From contig QCXZ01000001.1 of NCBI GenBank assembly GCA_025024175.1, positions 19,654,001 to 19,718,000 on the forward strand: DNA of 64,000 nt, read 5' to 3'. The DNA comes from Rhyzopertha dominica. Its lineage: Eukaryota > Arthropoda > Insecta > Coleoptera > Bostrichidae. Each line of letters opens with the position of its first letter. The first letter of the stretch is position 1. Positions 21,579 through 33,220 of this stretch are shown piece after piece. Both the position numbers and the translations under genes were made by a program. The notes beneath the pieces were generated by a model. The model made no database searches and was not told where the DNA came from. It saw nothing but the letters and a program-made list of their open reading frames with translations.

Positions 21579-21779
21579 ACACACACGAAAAGTTCAGTAC
21601 AGGTCTACGTGCAGACCATTACAAATAGCCCTGATGAACCGGCCGCTGCCGACGGCATCGCAATCAAGGCCGCACCTGACGTCGTCTCTGGGGTCGGCGG
21701 TGCGACGCCCCCGTCCCCGGTTACGGTCACCCCTCGAGGACCGTTAGTGAAACTAAGGACATTATCTCGCGCTTCTTGA
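21579..21779 (+). CDS. Possible host exon, GC-rich open stretch
   Basis: A stop-free frame of 66 codons ends at TGA 21777-21779. From 21615 it reads TITNSPDEPAAADGIAIKAA and continues PDVVSGVGGATPPSPVTVTP with strongly G/C-ending codons, while the surrounding DNA is AT-rich. TTCAG at 21593-21597 and GTGCAG ending at 21614 could be splice acceptors. The composition (alanine, proline, threonine, valine) suits a disordered region of a real protein. I do not recognise the protein. An opposite-strand ORF covers the same bases (21811-21605), so the strand is not certain. It could also be a fragment captured by a repeat. It lies between the THAP element and the foldback element. Confidence 0.35.
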   Translation, partial: THTKSSVQVYVQTITNSPDEPAAADGIAIKAAPDVVSGVGGATPPSPVTVTPRGPLVKLRTLSRAS

Positions 21780-22318
21780 ATTATAGCCAATTCATAGCGT
21801 CTCATGCACAAAGTTCATTAGCTGACGACGTTATTGCGTTGATGCTGGCACAAAGAGCAGGATGCAAGATTGGGATCATTAAAAATCGACTTTCGCTTTC
21901 TGTTTGCCGGGTATGAGGATGTAATTATTTTTCCAGTTACGAAATCATTAGCAGTTTAGGGGAAAAGCGAAATTTGGAACTTTTTTAATGTTAGTGTTGT
22001 AATACGAGTACCATGAATATCACTTGTACTTTAAATGATTAACTTTTATGAATTTTTGAAAATCATTTTGTGGTGTACACAAAAGAATGATTGACCATCA
22101 ACTGACCGTGATATTGAGCACAAGTTGTTTATTTTTAATAAATGACTAACGTTTTCAGGTGAGGACATCGCACTAAACAAAAAAAGTATTAAGACGACAA
22201 TAACCAACAATCATTTGTTTTTAGATGCACTACGCTGTATGTGCTGTGAATATAATTAAAAATTTAATGTAACACTTTTAAATAAATACAAAATCCAAAT
22301 ACTAGGACATAGCGCGCA
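21780..22318. other. No gene recognised
   Basis: AT-rich DNA between the possible exon and the foldback element. No motif was found. Confidence 0.4.
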
Positions 22319-23511
22319 ATGTAATTGTGGGGTATCTAGGTAACTGTTGATATAACTAATGTTGCGGTTTCGACATTACTGTATTACTTTCTTGTTGCGA
22401 GTTGAGCTGTAACGCATCGCCATTTTTGTATCATCTTTTATTCTAAAGTTATAGCCAATTTTTGAAAAAGGTAACATATCTTCAGTTCTCAATATCTTGT
22501 TTGGCTATGTAGATACCAAAAAACTGTAGAGACATTTTAATAGATATTTTTATTCTGAATCCAGTGGCGTACTCTGAATTTTTTAGGGTGTCTCATTTTG
22601 AGATAAATCACAGACTTGCATTTTTTAAATAAAAACCATAATTGACTTTGCGAGGGGACCAATTTTTCTGATAAAAAATATATACATTGTTAGGTTTATT
22701 TTTACTAATTTTGGAATCATTCAATTTTTTCTAGTAAATTAATGAGAGTTACGTTTACATCCAGGAAGCTATGGAATAAGAAATCACACAATATAATTTA
22801 TATTGTTAAGTAAAAATTTTAATGCATTAAAAATAATGTATTTGTTTGTTTGGCGGAAACCCGCCACAACCAACACAGGTAGATTGAAAATAATATGTGC
22901 ATATTTGAATACATACATAAAACTCCTAAAAGCGCTCATGCAGTTTTTGTTATCGATCTAGAAGGCTATGTAACTAATGAAAATTATTGTTTATTTGGCG
23001 ATAAATATCTGCGTATTGTTTCACGTAAATTATTGACATCCATTTTGACGAAAACCATAAAATTTCATTAAATTATTACAAAAATTGGAATAATATCAAA
23101 ATTACTAAAAATAAACCTAACAATGTTAAATAGGTCTTTTCAATCATAGCAAAGCCAACTATGTTTCCATTGTGAAGAATGCAAGTTTGTATCTATTATA
23201 TCGCTAAAATTTGAAAAAAAATGAAATTTAAAAAAATTCTGGATACACCACTGGATTCAGAATAGAAATATCTATAAAAATGTTTCTACAGTTTATTTGT
23301 ATCTACATAGCCAATCGAGATATTGAGAACTGAAGAAATGTTACATTTTTCAAAAGTTGTCTATAGCTTTAAAACAAAAGACGATACAAAAATGGCGATG
23401 GTACAGCTCAATTCAACAAAAGTAATGCAGTAATGTCGAAACCGCAACGCTCTAGCATTAATGGTTACCGAGATACCCTACAATTACATCGAAAATGGGA
23501 CACCCTGTACA
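22319..23511. mobile_element. Foldback element with arms of about 500 bp
   Basis: The left arm (22319 to about 22810) and right arm (about 23040-23511) are inverted copies. Shared blocks include TGTAATTGT-GGGTATCT at the outer ends, ATTGAGAACTGAAGA, the CCAGTGG/CCACTGG junction near 22561 and 23250, and TTGTTAGGTTTATTTTTA near 22690 and 23120. The right end reads GGGACACCCTGTAC, the kind of terminus seen on other elements in this window; the left end has lost it. The centre (about 22810-23040) is unique and noncoding. A third, single-arm copy is at 19998-20256. This is a non-autonomous DNA transposon; transcription through it would give a very long hairpin. Confidence 0.85.
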
Positions 23512-24467
23512 GGTGGTGCTATTAGTCACCCAAGAGTTTCGTGCTTTGCTGCGAAATCTGTTTTGTTCTGTGTTACTATCACGTTTCGTATGAAACACAT
23601 GTTTGAATAATCGCTATTGATGTGTTTCGTTAGCAACATGTTATAGACGACTTATTAAATATTTTCTTGATAAAACGAATCAAAATTGTGCTACTATAGT
23701 TATTGGATTGTTTTTCAGTAGAACCGAAATATAGATCCCACTTTTGGGGACGTAGTAGGTCCAAATCTGACCATGATTCCAGAACACAAAAAAAAATCTA
23801 CAGTAATACAAATAATAATAATACAAACGTAATATTAGATACATATAACTAGTCTATTTACGGTGGATGACAATAACTGATTCTCTCTTCCTTTTCGATT
23901 GGAAAACAGTAAAATTATTTTATTCAAGCCTAAGGTCCTGGCTGTTTCATTTTCTATTGATAAAATTTTCAAGCTAGTCTGCCTAAATAATCTCTCCGTC
24001 TTGCTACCGATACGCGAATCGTTAAAAAAAAAAGATAAAAAACGGATAAAGTACAGCATATTTTTTTAGATGAGTCGAGATGATTTAATCGCGCATAACT
24101 AAGCCTGTCAAGTCAATAATCAGTGCCGATCCTTGGCCTTTCGAATTGTAGGATCTGAGGACTCTNCATAAAACATAGCAATTTACGTCTTCCAAATATT
24201 TAATTTTTAAAACTTTTTGTATGCTAATAATACAATATACAATNGCTATTTCATTTTTTACTTTTTTTGTAGACATTTCCTTCTTAAAGTCACCCGTTAC
24301 TGACAGCAACGCTTCCGTTAAGTTTTCTTTCAGTTAATAACATTTAATGGAAATTTTGCAAAATACTTATGTAGTTGAAGATAAGAACAACCAGCTGTTA
24401 AAAATTAGTAATGGCATGTTTCCATGTGGTCAACATAAAGGTAATTAACGATATATGATTTAATTAT
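23512..24467. other. No gene recognised; two unexplained minus-strand ORFs
   Basis: Minus-strand ORFs at 24309-24085 and 24059-23835 lie end to end. They contain protein-like stretches (SKGQGSALIIDLTGLVMRD; GSKTERLFRQTSLKIL) but two ambiguous bases and no family I recognise. They could be parts of one decayed ORF. Confidence 0.3.
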
Positions 24468-25295
24468 TTCCACATCCAACCGATGAGAAGTATTGTATCG
24501 CAAAAAAATTTATTTGCTCATTCGCTTTAAAATGGTCGAAAACGTAAAAAAAACAAAATTTGAGCAAAAGAAAATTCTTGTCTGTGTGTCTGTGGTTTTG
24601 TTTGTGGACACGATAACTTTCGAAAGACTTAATATACGAGTATGAACTTGAAATTTGGCAAACGTATAGTCTCAGCCACCCAAAGCGACCTATTGTTTTT
24701 GGGGTACATAGGGTATCGGGAAGGCGGCGAAATTGGGGGGTAACTACCCTTTTTGCAAATTTTTATTTTTTTGTCGTTTTAGTATGTGATTAGTAGTATA
24801 ACTGCGAGTATTATTCGCCCTTATAAATTCTCGGTGCAGCAAATTGTTTAGAAGATATTAGCAAAAGAGCGTCACTTAAAGAATACTGTTTTTCCTAAAT
24901 ATCTCGAATATATTTAATATATTCAAAAAATGAAAATATCATCAGATAGGAAATAAAATTTCTCACAGTGTCTTAGAAAAATTATCCAAAATTTTGACAT
25001 TTTCGAAATATTTCCAAAAAACGTATTTTGGTCCTTGTTCTTACGATTTTTAATGGTATTATATAGGAAATCAAATTTCTGATCGGAAAGCACTCTTGTA
25101 ATTTTTTTGTTAAGTTAATACTTTTCGAGTTATTTGGAAAAAACAGATTTTAAAAATTTATGTATTTTTGCTAATATCACGAGGACCGTTTGTCTTATAA
25201 AAATGTGTAGAAAGAAAAATGCTCAAAACTTGATTACTAATCGTATAGTATAAAAAATAAAAACGTAAATGTCATTTTGACAGTCGGATGTGGAA
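24468..25295. mobile_element. Probable DNA element with short terminal inverted repeats
   Basis: The left end carries TTCCACATCCAAC (near 24468) and the right end its near reverse complement GTCGGATGTGGAA (25283-25295), giving a 12-13 bp inverted repeat around 828 bp. The inside contains a moderately GC-rich block (about 24580-24760) followed by AT-rich DNA with many short runs, all noncoding. No target duplication was found, so the call rests on the short inverted ends alone. Confidence 0.5.
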
Positions 25296-26984
25296 GTATT
25301 GATTCAATTTGCAGCGATTTTCTTTTAGCAAANTACTAATAGAATATTTTAGTGTACCATTTTCACTGTACACATAATAAGACAAAATGTACTTAGCGTT
25401 TTTAATAGGAAAATGATGTACATATTATTCTAACTATATCGCGAACAACACGACATGACCAAGCATGGAGCAAGAATAAGCATCACGTGGTGTTATTGCC
25501 TACAAATACATCATAGTGCTTAGTGCATCCTCATCTTGAGCTTGTACATCATCCATTCCCAGTTCTTTAACCCTCGTATGTACCTATATTTTAATTAATA
25601 ATTTAATTTTAATAATTATTTTTCTTCTACAAAACACATAAGGGGCGGCAAATTTAGATTTTGCCCCGGTTAGTATAAGAGTTTAAGAGTCTAGACGCGC
25701 CTTTGCATTCCGCCTAGTCTATTCAGGTATCCCATCACCAATCAGCCCAGGTGTATATCTAGTAACTTTAGGAAACATATTTAGTATTCAACCTCGGTCG
25801 TTTTTAGAATAATTAATCCCAGCCACCACATCCAGATGATTACCGGCAGGCGTGCGAGTTCCCCAGCGAAGTACCTACCATTACAAAGTCAATCCAGCCC
25901 CGGGGGCCTGTAATTTACATGCGGGAACGGCTTTCTCAGATAAAATATCTAACCGGGTTTACTATTCTAGGGTTGCCCTTTCCGGATTATAATGTGGCTA
26001 AATGGTTCGGTTATCGAATCGGTATACATCACGTAAATTGGGTGAAAAGCCAGGTGATGATAATGACCGTGGTACTCGCTGGGCGTAAGCGACTTTCAGC
26101 CATAAAATCAGGTCCGGCGACTTTCCGGTACCAGGCTAGTTTTGGAATCAATGGTCCCCCGTCGATATCTGGAGTAAGTCTGTGCCCGGACCGCTCCTTC
26201 CTATCGATTATTCATTATTTATACAAACGTTCTTATTATTCGACAGTCGGCTTTTTTGTGTGTTTCTTTTTACCGCCACTTACGGAGGGCGCCTTTCAGA
26301 GCTGCATGAAGCTTTTTCGGTGATTTCTTTCGCGAAGACGTCTTCGATGCCCAGGCGTCTTGATAAAACTTCCCATAATTCACGGGATCGGAAGCCTGAA
26401 AACATAGCGGTATTCCCCACGCATGGTCAAACGGCTTCCCTTCGTTTGATTGCCAGTTATTTGTATTGTGGAATACGTAAGGACTTTTCTTTTTATTTGA
26501 AAGGCAAGTGTAGGATAACTATTCTGAAACAAATGTTAGGTCTAAAAAGATAGGTTATGAATGAATGAACTTTTTCATCCAAATCTACGCCTGCAATCCC
26601 GATAACCTATCTTTAAATCATTATTCAGTTCTTAAAAGTTAGGTCGTTACTGTATGTACATAATATAGTAAAAGCAAGCAGAGACTCAAAAACGGTATTG
26701 CAATAGTTCAAAATACCCGTATAAAATTTATTTGCAATAAACAATATTAAGCGCCAAATAAAAACAAAACATAGCCATAATTGTATATAATTAGATAAAG
26801 AATGATTTCGAACGAAATACACCAGCACAACTTTTCAGGCTTACCGACATTTATTTCGTGCAATAGCCGATTTTCTTTGATACTAGCTCAGGTTAGATAG
26901 AAGGTGTTTTTTCGATGTTTAGTATTGGGATCTCGGAAACTGGCTTAGTTAAATGGAAAGTTAAATGGGAAAAGATTTTCTATT
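25296..26984. other. No gene recognised; balanced-composition island
   Basis: 25840-26500 is clearly richer in G and C than the rest and holds ORFs of 134 and 123 codons (25919-26323 and 26182-26553) in different frames. Neither has a recognisable motif, and their overlap argues against both being real. Conserved noncoding DNA is possible. The remainder is AT-rich. Confidence 0.35.
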
Positions 26985-29300
26985 TTGTTAACCAAATTTA
27001 ATGCACCTTTCAATTTTTTTAAAGTTCGTGGTTTACTAGATATTTTGAAAGAAAAAATTCTCTATTTTGAATTTTATTTGTTGAAAATAATGTTTCCAAT
27101 CAAATGTCATTCAATTTTGCAAATATGCTGCAGTTTTCGCGATATTTACGCTTTTGACAGAATTATTTGTATAGGAGATTTTAACATTGATTGTTTCAAA
27201 ATTGACACCTCATCTGTTTGTGCATTACTAAATGTCATGAAACAATTCAGTTTTAATAATCATTTTTACCCAGCACGTCAGTCAAGCAACACGTTTTACT
27301 TGTAATTCTAAAAAAATTATTAATTTATTATTTATTAATATTGATGTCAAAGATGTAAACGTTGCCGGTGTATAAATTTCAGTGTATATACATGCACCTT
27401 TACGTAAATATATATACCAGTAATATAAAATTGTTGTTGAAATCAAGGGATAAAGATTTATCTAAATTAAAAAGTCGAGACAACCGAAGCATTGGTGCTA
27501 TTATAAACAACTTCGGAATTTCACTTCTTCGGCACTTAAAGCGGAAAAATTAATTATCTAAATTTTAAACTACGAAATTGCACAACTAAAGAACGTTGGA
27601 TGGAATTGAAAAGATTGTGCATAAATAAAGTTGATGGTTTGCATTGCCAGAAAACTTGTGTGGTGTTGAAGAACTTAATAACTATTTTCTAAGATTTCGC
27701 CAGAATAAAACATTGCTGGATAGGGATTTAATGCAATTTTATTCTAGTAATGTGAGAAAAGGGGTTCTGAACTTACTGAAGTTTGACTTTGTTAATTAAA
27801 GAACTGTTTACAACCATATTAGAAGTATTCAGTCTAGAGCATTTGGTAGTGGTATGATAAATGTAAGTATGATTAAAATGTGTTGTTTTATTATTGTTCC
27901 TGTAGTTACCTATATATTAAATGAATGTTTACGGTTTTCACACTTCCCGTCTGTGAATGACACACGTTATCCCATTGTCTAAGAAGAGCAGTTTATCGAG
28001 CTGCGTTCTGTTAGCATTTTGCCTGTGTTTTCAAGGATTTTATAAAAAATCATAGCTTCCCAGATTCGTCAGCATCTCAATACGCTCGATTTGTTGCCTA
28101 CTAAGGCTTTAGGACTGGCTATAATTGCGCTCCGGCTATGGCTGATGTTATACAGGATATAACAATTAGTGCCTGCGATTCTAACTTAACATTGGCTGTA
28201 GTGCTCATTGGCTCTTCTAAAGCATTCGATATGACAAACCATGAAATGCTTTTGTGCATTTTACACTACATAGGTATTGATCAAAATGCTGTTGATATGA
28301 TGATGTCCATTTGGTCTGGCAGAAAACAACGTATGACTTATAGGACAAAAATATCTTCTGATGGCTCTGTAGTTTGTGGTGTGCCTCGCGGTAGTATTCT
28401 TGGACCTTTACTACATCACTGTAANTATCATTTTTATGCTTATGATACTCAACTATATTATCCCTTTGCACCTTCTGATACATGGCCGCAAATTTAATCT
28501 TAAATTTAGATTTGGAGAGATTCTGTATACAGTAAAAAGACATTCTTTAAAAATTAATCCCGGTAGGTCACATATCATTATGTTTGGAATATAGACTTAA
28601 TAATGATCAATTCTTACAGGTTCAAATTGATGGTGCGGTATTCTCTTATCATGTTACGCACATGTTGAATAAGGCATATGCGGCTTTAAGGGTGATATAT
28701 ATGCATAGACACTACCTTAAAGTGGAAGTTAAAAAAATGTTGTGTGAGTTACTGGTTTTGTCAAATTTTAACTTTTGCGATATAGTATATAGTCCCTGTT
28801 TGGTTAGTGGTGATAAATGGCATATTCAGAAGATGCAAAATATATGTGCTATGTACACACTAGGTTTAAGACATCCTCAATCGCACATCGGTTGGACTCA
28901 GAGAGTTGGTGTGGCTAAGTAAGTTTGTATGACGTCAGCTACATTTTGCTTGTTTTACCCATAAACTTATTTCCATGAAGGTGTCTGTGTACCTATATTC
29001 AAGATTGTCTTTCGTAGTAGCATACATGCAGTTAAAACAAGAAGAAGGTCATCAATGTTACCAATACCTAGACATCGTAAAGAAATCTATTAGAGATCCT
29101 TTACATATAATGCCACTTGCATGAGCGCATTTACTGGCGGTGACCTGCGTCTCACTTATAGATACTTTAAAAAGAATGTTGCTACGAAATTCTTGTCTAC
29201 TGCATCATCCTACGTTTTAACCAGATCTTGTGAGTTTTGCTATATAACATTACTAATACACTTTTTCTTGTTTCTAGACTCCTCCTCTCGTGCACAAACA
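26985..29300 (+). pseudogene. Non-LTR retrotransposon ORF2 remnant (endonuclease plus reverse transcriptase)
   Basis: Read across stops, the plus strand gives much of an APE-endonuclease/RT ORF2. Near 27160-27195 IICIGDFNIDCFK is the G-D-F-N-I-D motif of the endonuclease. From about 27640 come LPENLCGVEELNNYF, IRSIQSRAFGSGMINVSMIK and PVVTYILNECLRFSHFPSV; then ELRSVSILPVFSRIL and ASQIRQHLNTLDLLPTK (RT blocks 1-2). 28138-28497 gives SSKAFDMTNHEML and GVPRGSILGPLL. The catalytic YADD box is changed to YAYD at 28435-28446. 28520-28570 gives LKINPGRSHIIMFG and 28620-28900 gives the C-terminal region. Stops, frameshifts and an N show that it is dead. There is no RNase H, so the CR1/Jockey-like clades fit best. 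No poly-A tail or target duplication was located. Confidence 0.9.
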
Positions 29301-29352
29301 TAAGCAAGTTAAAAGTTCTATTTTAATTCTATTGTTGCATTTATCTATCATC

Positions 29353-30196
29353 GCTATACAAGGTGTCCTCGAAATACACCGACAACGTGATAGAAAACGC
29401 AATTTTAAAAACTTTATTCGAATAAATTTTTTTACGAAACCGCTTGGTTTTTGATAGACAGGGTATTGAAATTGAATTTTAAAAAATATTTTTGAGAACT
29501 ATTCCTGAACTATAAAGGATATCAATTTCAAATTTAGTGGGAATCATAACGGCATAAGTTACAATAAAAAACGTAATCAGGGGTTTCCAAACCACCAGTG
29601 GCTTGCGCTGGGATAATGCACAGGCCCCCTTTCTAATAGAATTTTAGGTCCGTGGATCTTTAGACAAAACTAATACAGTTTTGTAATCTCTAGTCAATTC
29701 TAAATAAAACATGTCTGAAGATTGCCGTAAAACGACTCATTTATCCCTAAATATTGATTTTTTAATTGAAAAACTACACCGTCATTATTTTGTGAAATCT
29801 CAAAAATTTTATTGAAACTGACAATGCCTGAAAAGTGATAGAAAATAAAANTTTAGAAACTTTTTTACCGCAAACTTTAAAGAGACATTGACTAGAAATT
29901 ACAAAACTATTAGTTCTGTCTAAAAATCCACAGACCTAAAAGTACTATTAAAAAGGAGGGGGTGCAATACCCCAGCGCACGCCGCTGGTGCTTTAGAAAC
30001 CTCCCGATTACTCTTGATATCTTTTCATATTTATAGTTCAGGAATAGTCTTAAAAAATCATTTTTAAAATTCAACACCCTGTATATCAAAAACAAAGCGT
30101 TTTCAAATAATTTTTTATTCAAAAAAAGTTTTTAAAATTGCATTTTTTATCACCTGTCAAACGTTGTCGGTGTATTTCGGGGACACCCTGTATAGC
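29353..30196. mobile_element. Near-complete foldback MITE with TACAGGGTGTCC-type ends
   Basis: The two halves are inverted copies of each other over almost the whole length. The left end reads GCTATACAAGGTGTCCTCGA and the reverse-complemented right end GCTATACAGGGTGTCCCCGA, both continuing AATACACCGACAACG. Matching internal blocks include TTCAGGAATAGT/ACTATTCCTGAA, the GCCACTGG..TGGTGCTTT-type centre-arm segments, and TTGACTAGA repeats near 29690 and 29890. Only a short centre (about 29760-29830) is unpaired. TA at the borders fits a Tc1/mariner-type target. It is noncoding. Confidence 0.88.
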
Positions 30197-31305
30197 TTAG
30201 GAATTCAGAGCTTCACTACTGCAACATTGCGAGACATTTACTGTACACAATTTTTACGGCGTTAATTTCAGTAAGCCATTTACTAATAGAGGATGTACTA
30301 AAAATAACCACAAAGGATCGATGCATTTAAATATATCATAAATTCAATGTGGGACGTAAGCCACTTAATATTTGTTAAAATGTAATCACTATGCGGGTAT
30401 AGTTATTGCTAAATCTATGAGTAGTATAATATACGCTTTTAATTTAATGCAAAATACAATAACGCAATAAAGACTCCATATGCAGAATCTAAATAAACAT
30501 AAACCATTTTAAACTTGTGTGGTACCAATTTACCAAAGCTTCAGTTTCTTCAATGACGCATATTCAATGTATTCAATATTCATAGAGCTACGAAATTATT
30601 CGCTTAGAATTCCTAATTTTTAACCTTCATTTATTTATAACGATCAATCCGCGTTTATTTCACCATTCTGTTATGAGCAGCTGAATAACCTTCATCTATC
30701 TATCCCGTAACTCAGACTGGATCAGTCAGAAGCATTTTGTTTTGGACTCACCATTGTCTTGTAAATGTGCACAATCATAAATCACCCACAAAGCATACCA
30801 GACCAAAGAATAGGATTGCCAATAAACTGGCAATTTACCGCACACCAGACCTTTTGAACTTGCTTTGCTGAAAAATAAGAGAAAAGACATCCGAGTATGG
30901 CATCCATGGTTTGTTCTTAGCCCTAATAGCTGCTTTCAGCGCCAGGGATTAACGTGACGTGCCCTGCCTGTGACGTCAGTGTCGTCGCAGCCCCGCTGAT
31001 GATTTATCGATATCTTAGGTAATTACGGACTCTATAAGTTGGCCGTATCTTATTAGTTAGGATATGGATTACTTATGTAAAGAGGGTTTGATATCCTGAA
31101 ATAATATCCGGATATAACATGTCATACTTACGTAAATCCTTCAAGCTATTTAAGCATATTAAAATGGTTAAGTAGTAACATTTTCTATTCTTAAATGCCG
31201 TATTTTCTTTGACCAATTGCTTAATAACATATTTCTACAGTGTGATTCAAATTCGAGAGCGATCATGGGGATTTCTAATATTATAAGTGATAGACAATCC
31301 AAATA
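30197..31305. other. No gene recognised
   Basis: Mostly AT-rich; the part near 30940-31020 has balanced composition with GTGACGTCAGTG. No ORF, RNA gene or repeat was seen. Confidence 0.4.
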
Positions 31306-31560
31306 TTGCATACATCTGTCCAAATTACTTTTTATTTATCTTCATTAACTTTATCTACCAATCAGGTGCGAAATTTTAAGCACATTTTATTATGGACAGG
31401 ATTACATGAATTTTGTAGGGCTTTGCTTTCATTAATGTTCTCCAAACTGCAGTTTGAGGCAAATTTAAGTTTGAAAAAGAGAATATGGACAACCAAACTA
31501 CCGCTTGAACTATAGCATCTCGCTTTTCTTGGACAGCTTTACTGCCACAACTTGTTCTCT
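31306..31560 (-). pseudogene. Mariner-like transposase remnant, region before the first catalytic aspartate
   Basis: The minus strand reads LPQTAVWRTLMKAKPYKIHV near 31475-31410, matching the second helix-turn-helix and Y-K-I-Q segment of insect mariner-like transposases (S-x-x-T-V-x-x-V-L-x-x-x-L-x-x-x-P-Y-K-I-Q). Further on, with stops, come LKFRT, VDKVNEDK and IWTDV, corresponding to the F-x-x-x-M-x-x-x-I-x-E-x-x-x-x-I-x-F-S-D-E block that carries the first catalytic aspartate. Everything beyond is lost, as the LTR-like repeat begins 240 bp away on the other strand's upstream side. Confidence 0.55.
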
Positions 31561-31796
31561 TTTATGGCAACATCCGTGTTCTTTCGATGCAACTTTAAAA
31601 AATCAGTACTTTTGTAGATAAGCTGCAGAAGTATTTTTGACTGTTATATTGCAGCCTCGAATTTTACGCTTTATTGCTTTAATTTGACAAACACTTATTT
31701 TGTTGATAGGTAAAAACTAAGCAATTAAATGCAATGGTATCTTCATTGTGAAATAAAAAACATATTTTTTATGTTTTATTGTAATCAACAGCATTG
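31561..31796. other. Spacer before the LTR-like element
   Basis: AT-rich, no gene. It ends in ATTG at about 31793-31796, the left target-site copy of the LTR-like element. Confidence 0.4.
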
Positions 31797-32721
31797 TGAA
31801 AAACATAGAAAAACTAGTGCGGGAATAATCAAGAAAAACTTACATTATCGCCGCCTTCATCCGTGGGTCATAACAATGCGGTCACTCCGGTGAACAGACA
31901 AGGCGGTTTCACATACGCGCGGGAGATGCAAAAACAAAACATAAGTTACTCATCCGTTAAACTCAAACAGATACATTTAAGACTCACAGAGGGGTTTTCA
32001 CCCCAGGGCATCATCCTTATCCTGTCCATGGCTTTATCCCTTAGATTACATCATTAGTCAATGGTGGTTATGAATACCTTGTCAGTTTTCTCTCTTCAAC
32101 AACTAGCTAGTGTCAACCTGAAATAGTAGAGGCTTCCCGAACGCTCACCCTAAGGCCTATAGGGTCGCATTCCAATAGCCCGGATCGGGGGCACCTAATA
32201 AGGCTACCCTCTCCACCAGAACTATGTCATTCGAGACATCCTGCATTACCCCCCGGAATGCAAGTCCTCCACTCGAAGGAACCACGGCTGTTAACCGGGC
32301 ACTCTGCGCTAGGGGTTTCAAACTGCCTGAGGCACATCATGGCCAAAGACCTCGCTCTCACTGCCTGAGGCACAACATGGCCAAAGACCTTACTCTCTCT
32401 GCCTGAGGCACATCATGGCCAAAGACCTTACTCTCTCTGCCTGAGGCACATCATGGCCAAAGACCTCGCTCTCACTCAGCCAAAATCAAGAACATTTCTC
32501 TCTCTGTCAAAAATGACACATCAATACTCATTGCCTACTTTTGCATCTCCTCGCGACGCTGATATTTCTCTCCAAAACAATTAATCGCACGCATACGCAT
32601 TCGCTTAGATTTTAGTATTTATCTTATTAGCAGCGATTCTAAACATAGCAAGAAATTAATAAACGCACAAAAACACCTTTTATTTTAATAACAACGCAGA
32701 TACAAAAATAGACATTTAACA
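31797..32721 (+). repeat. Left LTR-like terminal direct repeat
   Basis: Begins TGAAAAACATAG and ends GACATTTAACA. It contains a 64-codon ORF (31863-32057), a 60-codon ORF (32224-32406) and four tandem 38-bp units, all duplicated in the right copy. Neither ORF resembles a known protein. AATAAA lies about 60 bp before the end. Confidence 0.85.
32323..32474 (+). repeat. Four tandem 38-bp units inside the left LTR-like repeat
   Basis: Each unit runs CTGCCTGAGGCACA, T or A, CATGGCCAAAGACCT and ends CGCTCTCA or TACTCTCT. The pattern of variants (units 1 and 4 alike, 2 and 3 alike at the end) is identical in the right repeat at 37737-37888, so the array predates the copying of the LTRs. It may be a U3 enhancer array; that is inference. 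Confidence 0.9.
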
Positions 32722-33220
32722 TTCGGCCAACCTAACAGGGTCGTGTCCTCACGACATAATTATTCGGTATCCCTACTTGATTTGGATAAATTAGTCAATG
32801 GTACTTCATCTGAGCCACTGTCCTCATCGATGGTATCTGATGTAATAAATGGATTTGATAATAATAAATAGATTTTATTAAAACAAGAGCAGATACTGAG
32901 AGTAATACATGATCAATAAAGGCAAAGTCTAGCAGAAGCTATTCTACTTAACCTTCGAAAAGAAACTTAAACTATGTTTATTATGGTATAATTTATGAAT
33001 ACCCCTATTGTTAATTGATTATACGTCTTACGCTTCAGTTATTATTATCAACAGGTGTCTTATCTCCTTAGGTTAGCCTTCATGTGTGGTCTTTGGGGAT
33101 AGTAAGCTATTGCTTGAAACCTCATCGAGTCCGAACGAACGAAGTAAGTCATGGTCATCATGAAATCTGACGATCGAAAAATAACTGTCTTAGTTTAAAT
33201 TTAAATTTGTTAATATTTAG
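32722..33220. other. Interior of the LTR-like element, left side
   Basis: No gag-pol motif. Directly after the left repeat comes TTCGGCCAACCTAACAGGG, which does not begin with the TGG expected of a tRNA primer site. Minus-strand 32850-32770 reads SDTIDEDSGSDEVPLTNLSK, an acidic stretch of unknown origin. Confidence 0.4.

Noticed and set aside
25919..26553. ORFs of 134 and 123 codons
   Set aside because: They overlap in different frames and neither contains a recognisable domain; high GC alone lengthens chance ORFs here.
31863..32057. 64-codon ORF repeated identically at 37276-37470
   Set aside because: Its duplication is explained by the two LTR-like repeats; repeat identity is not evidence of coding function.
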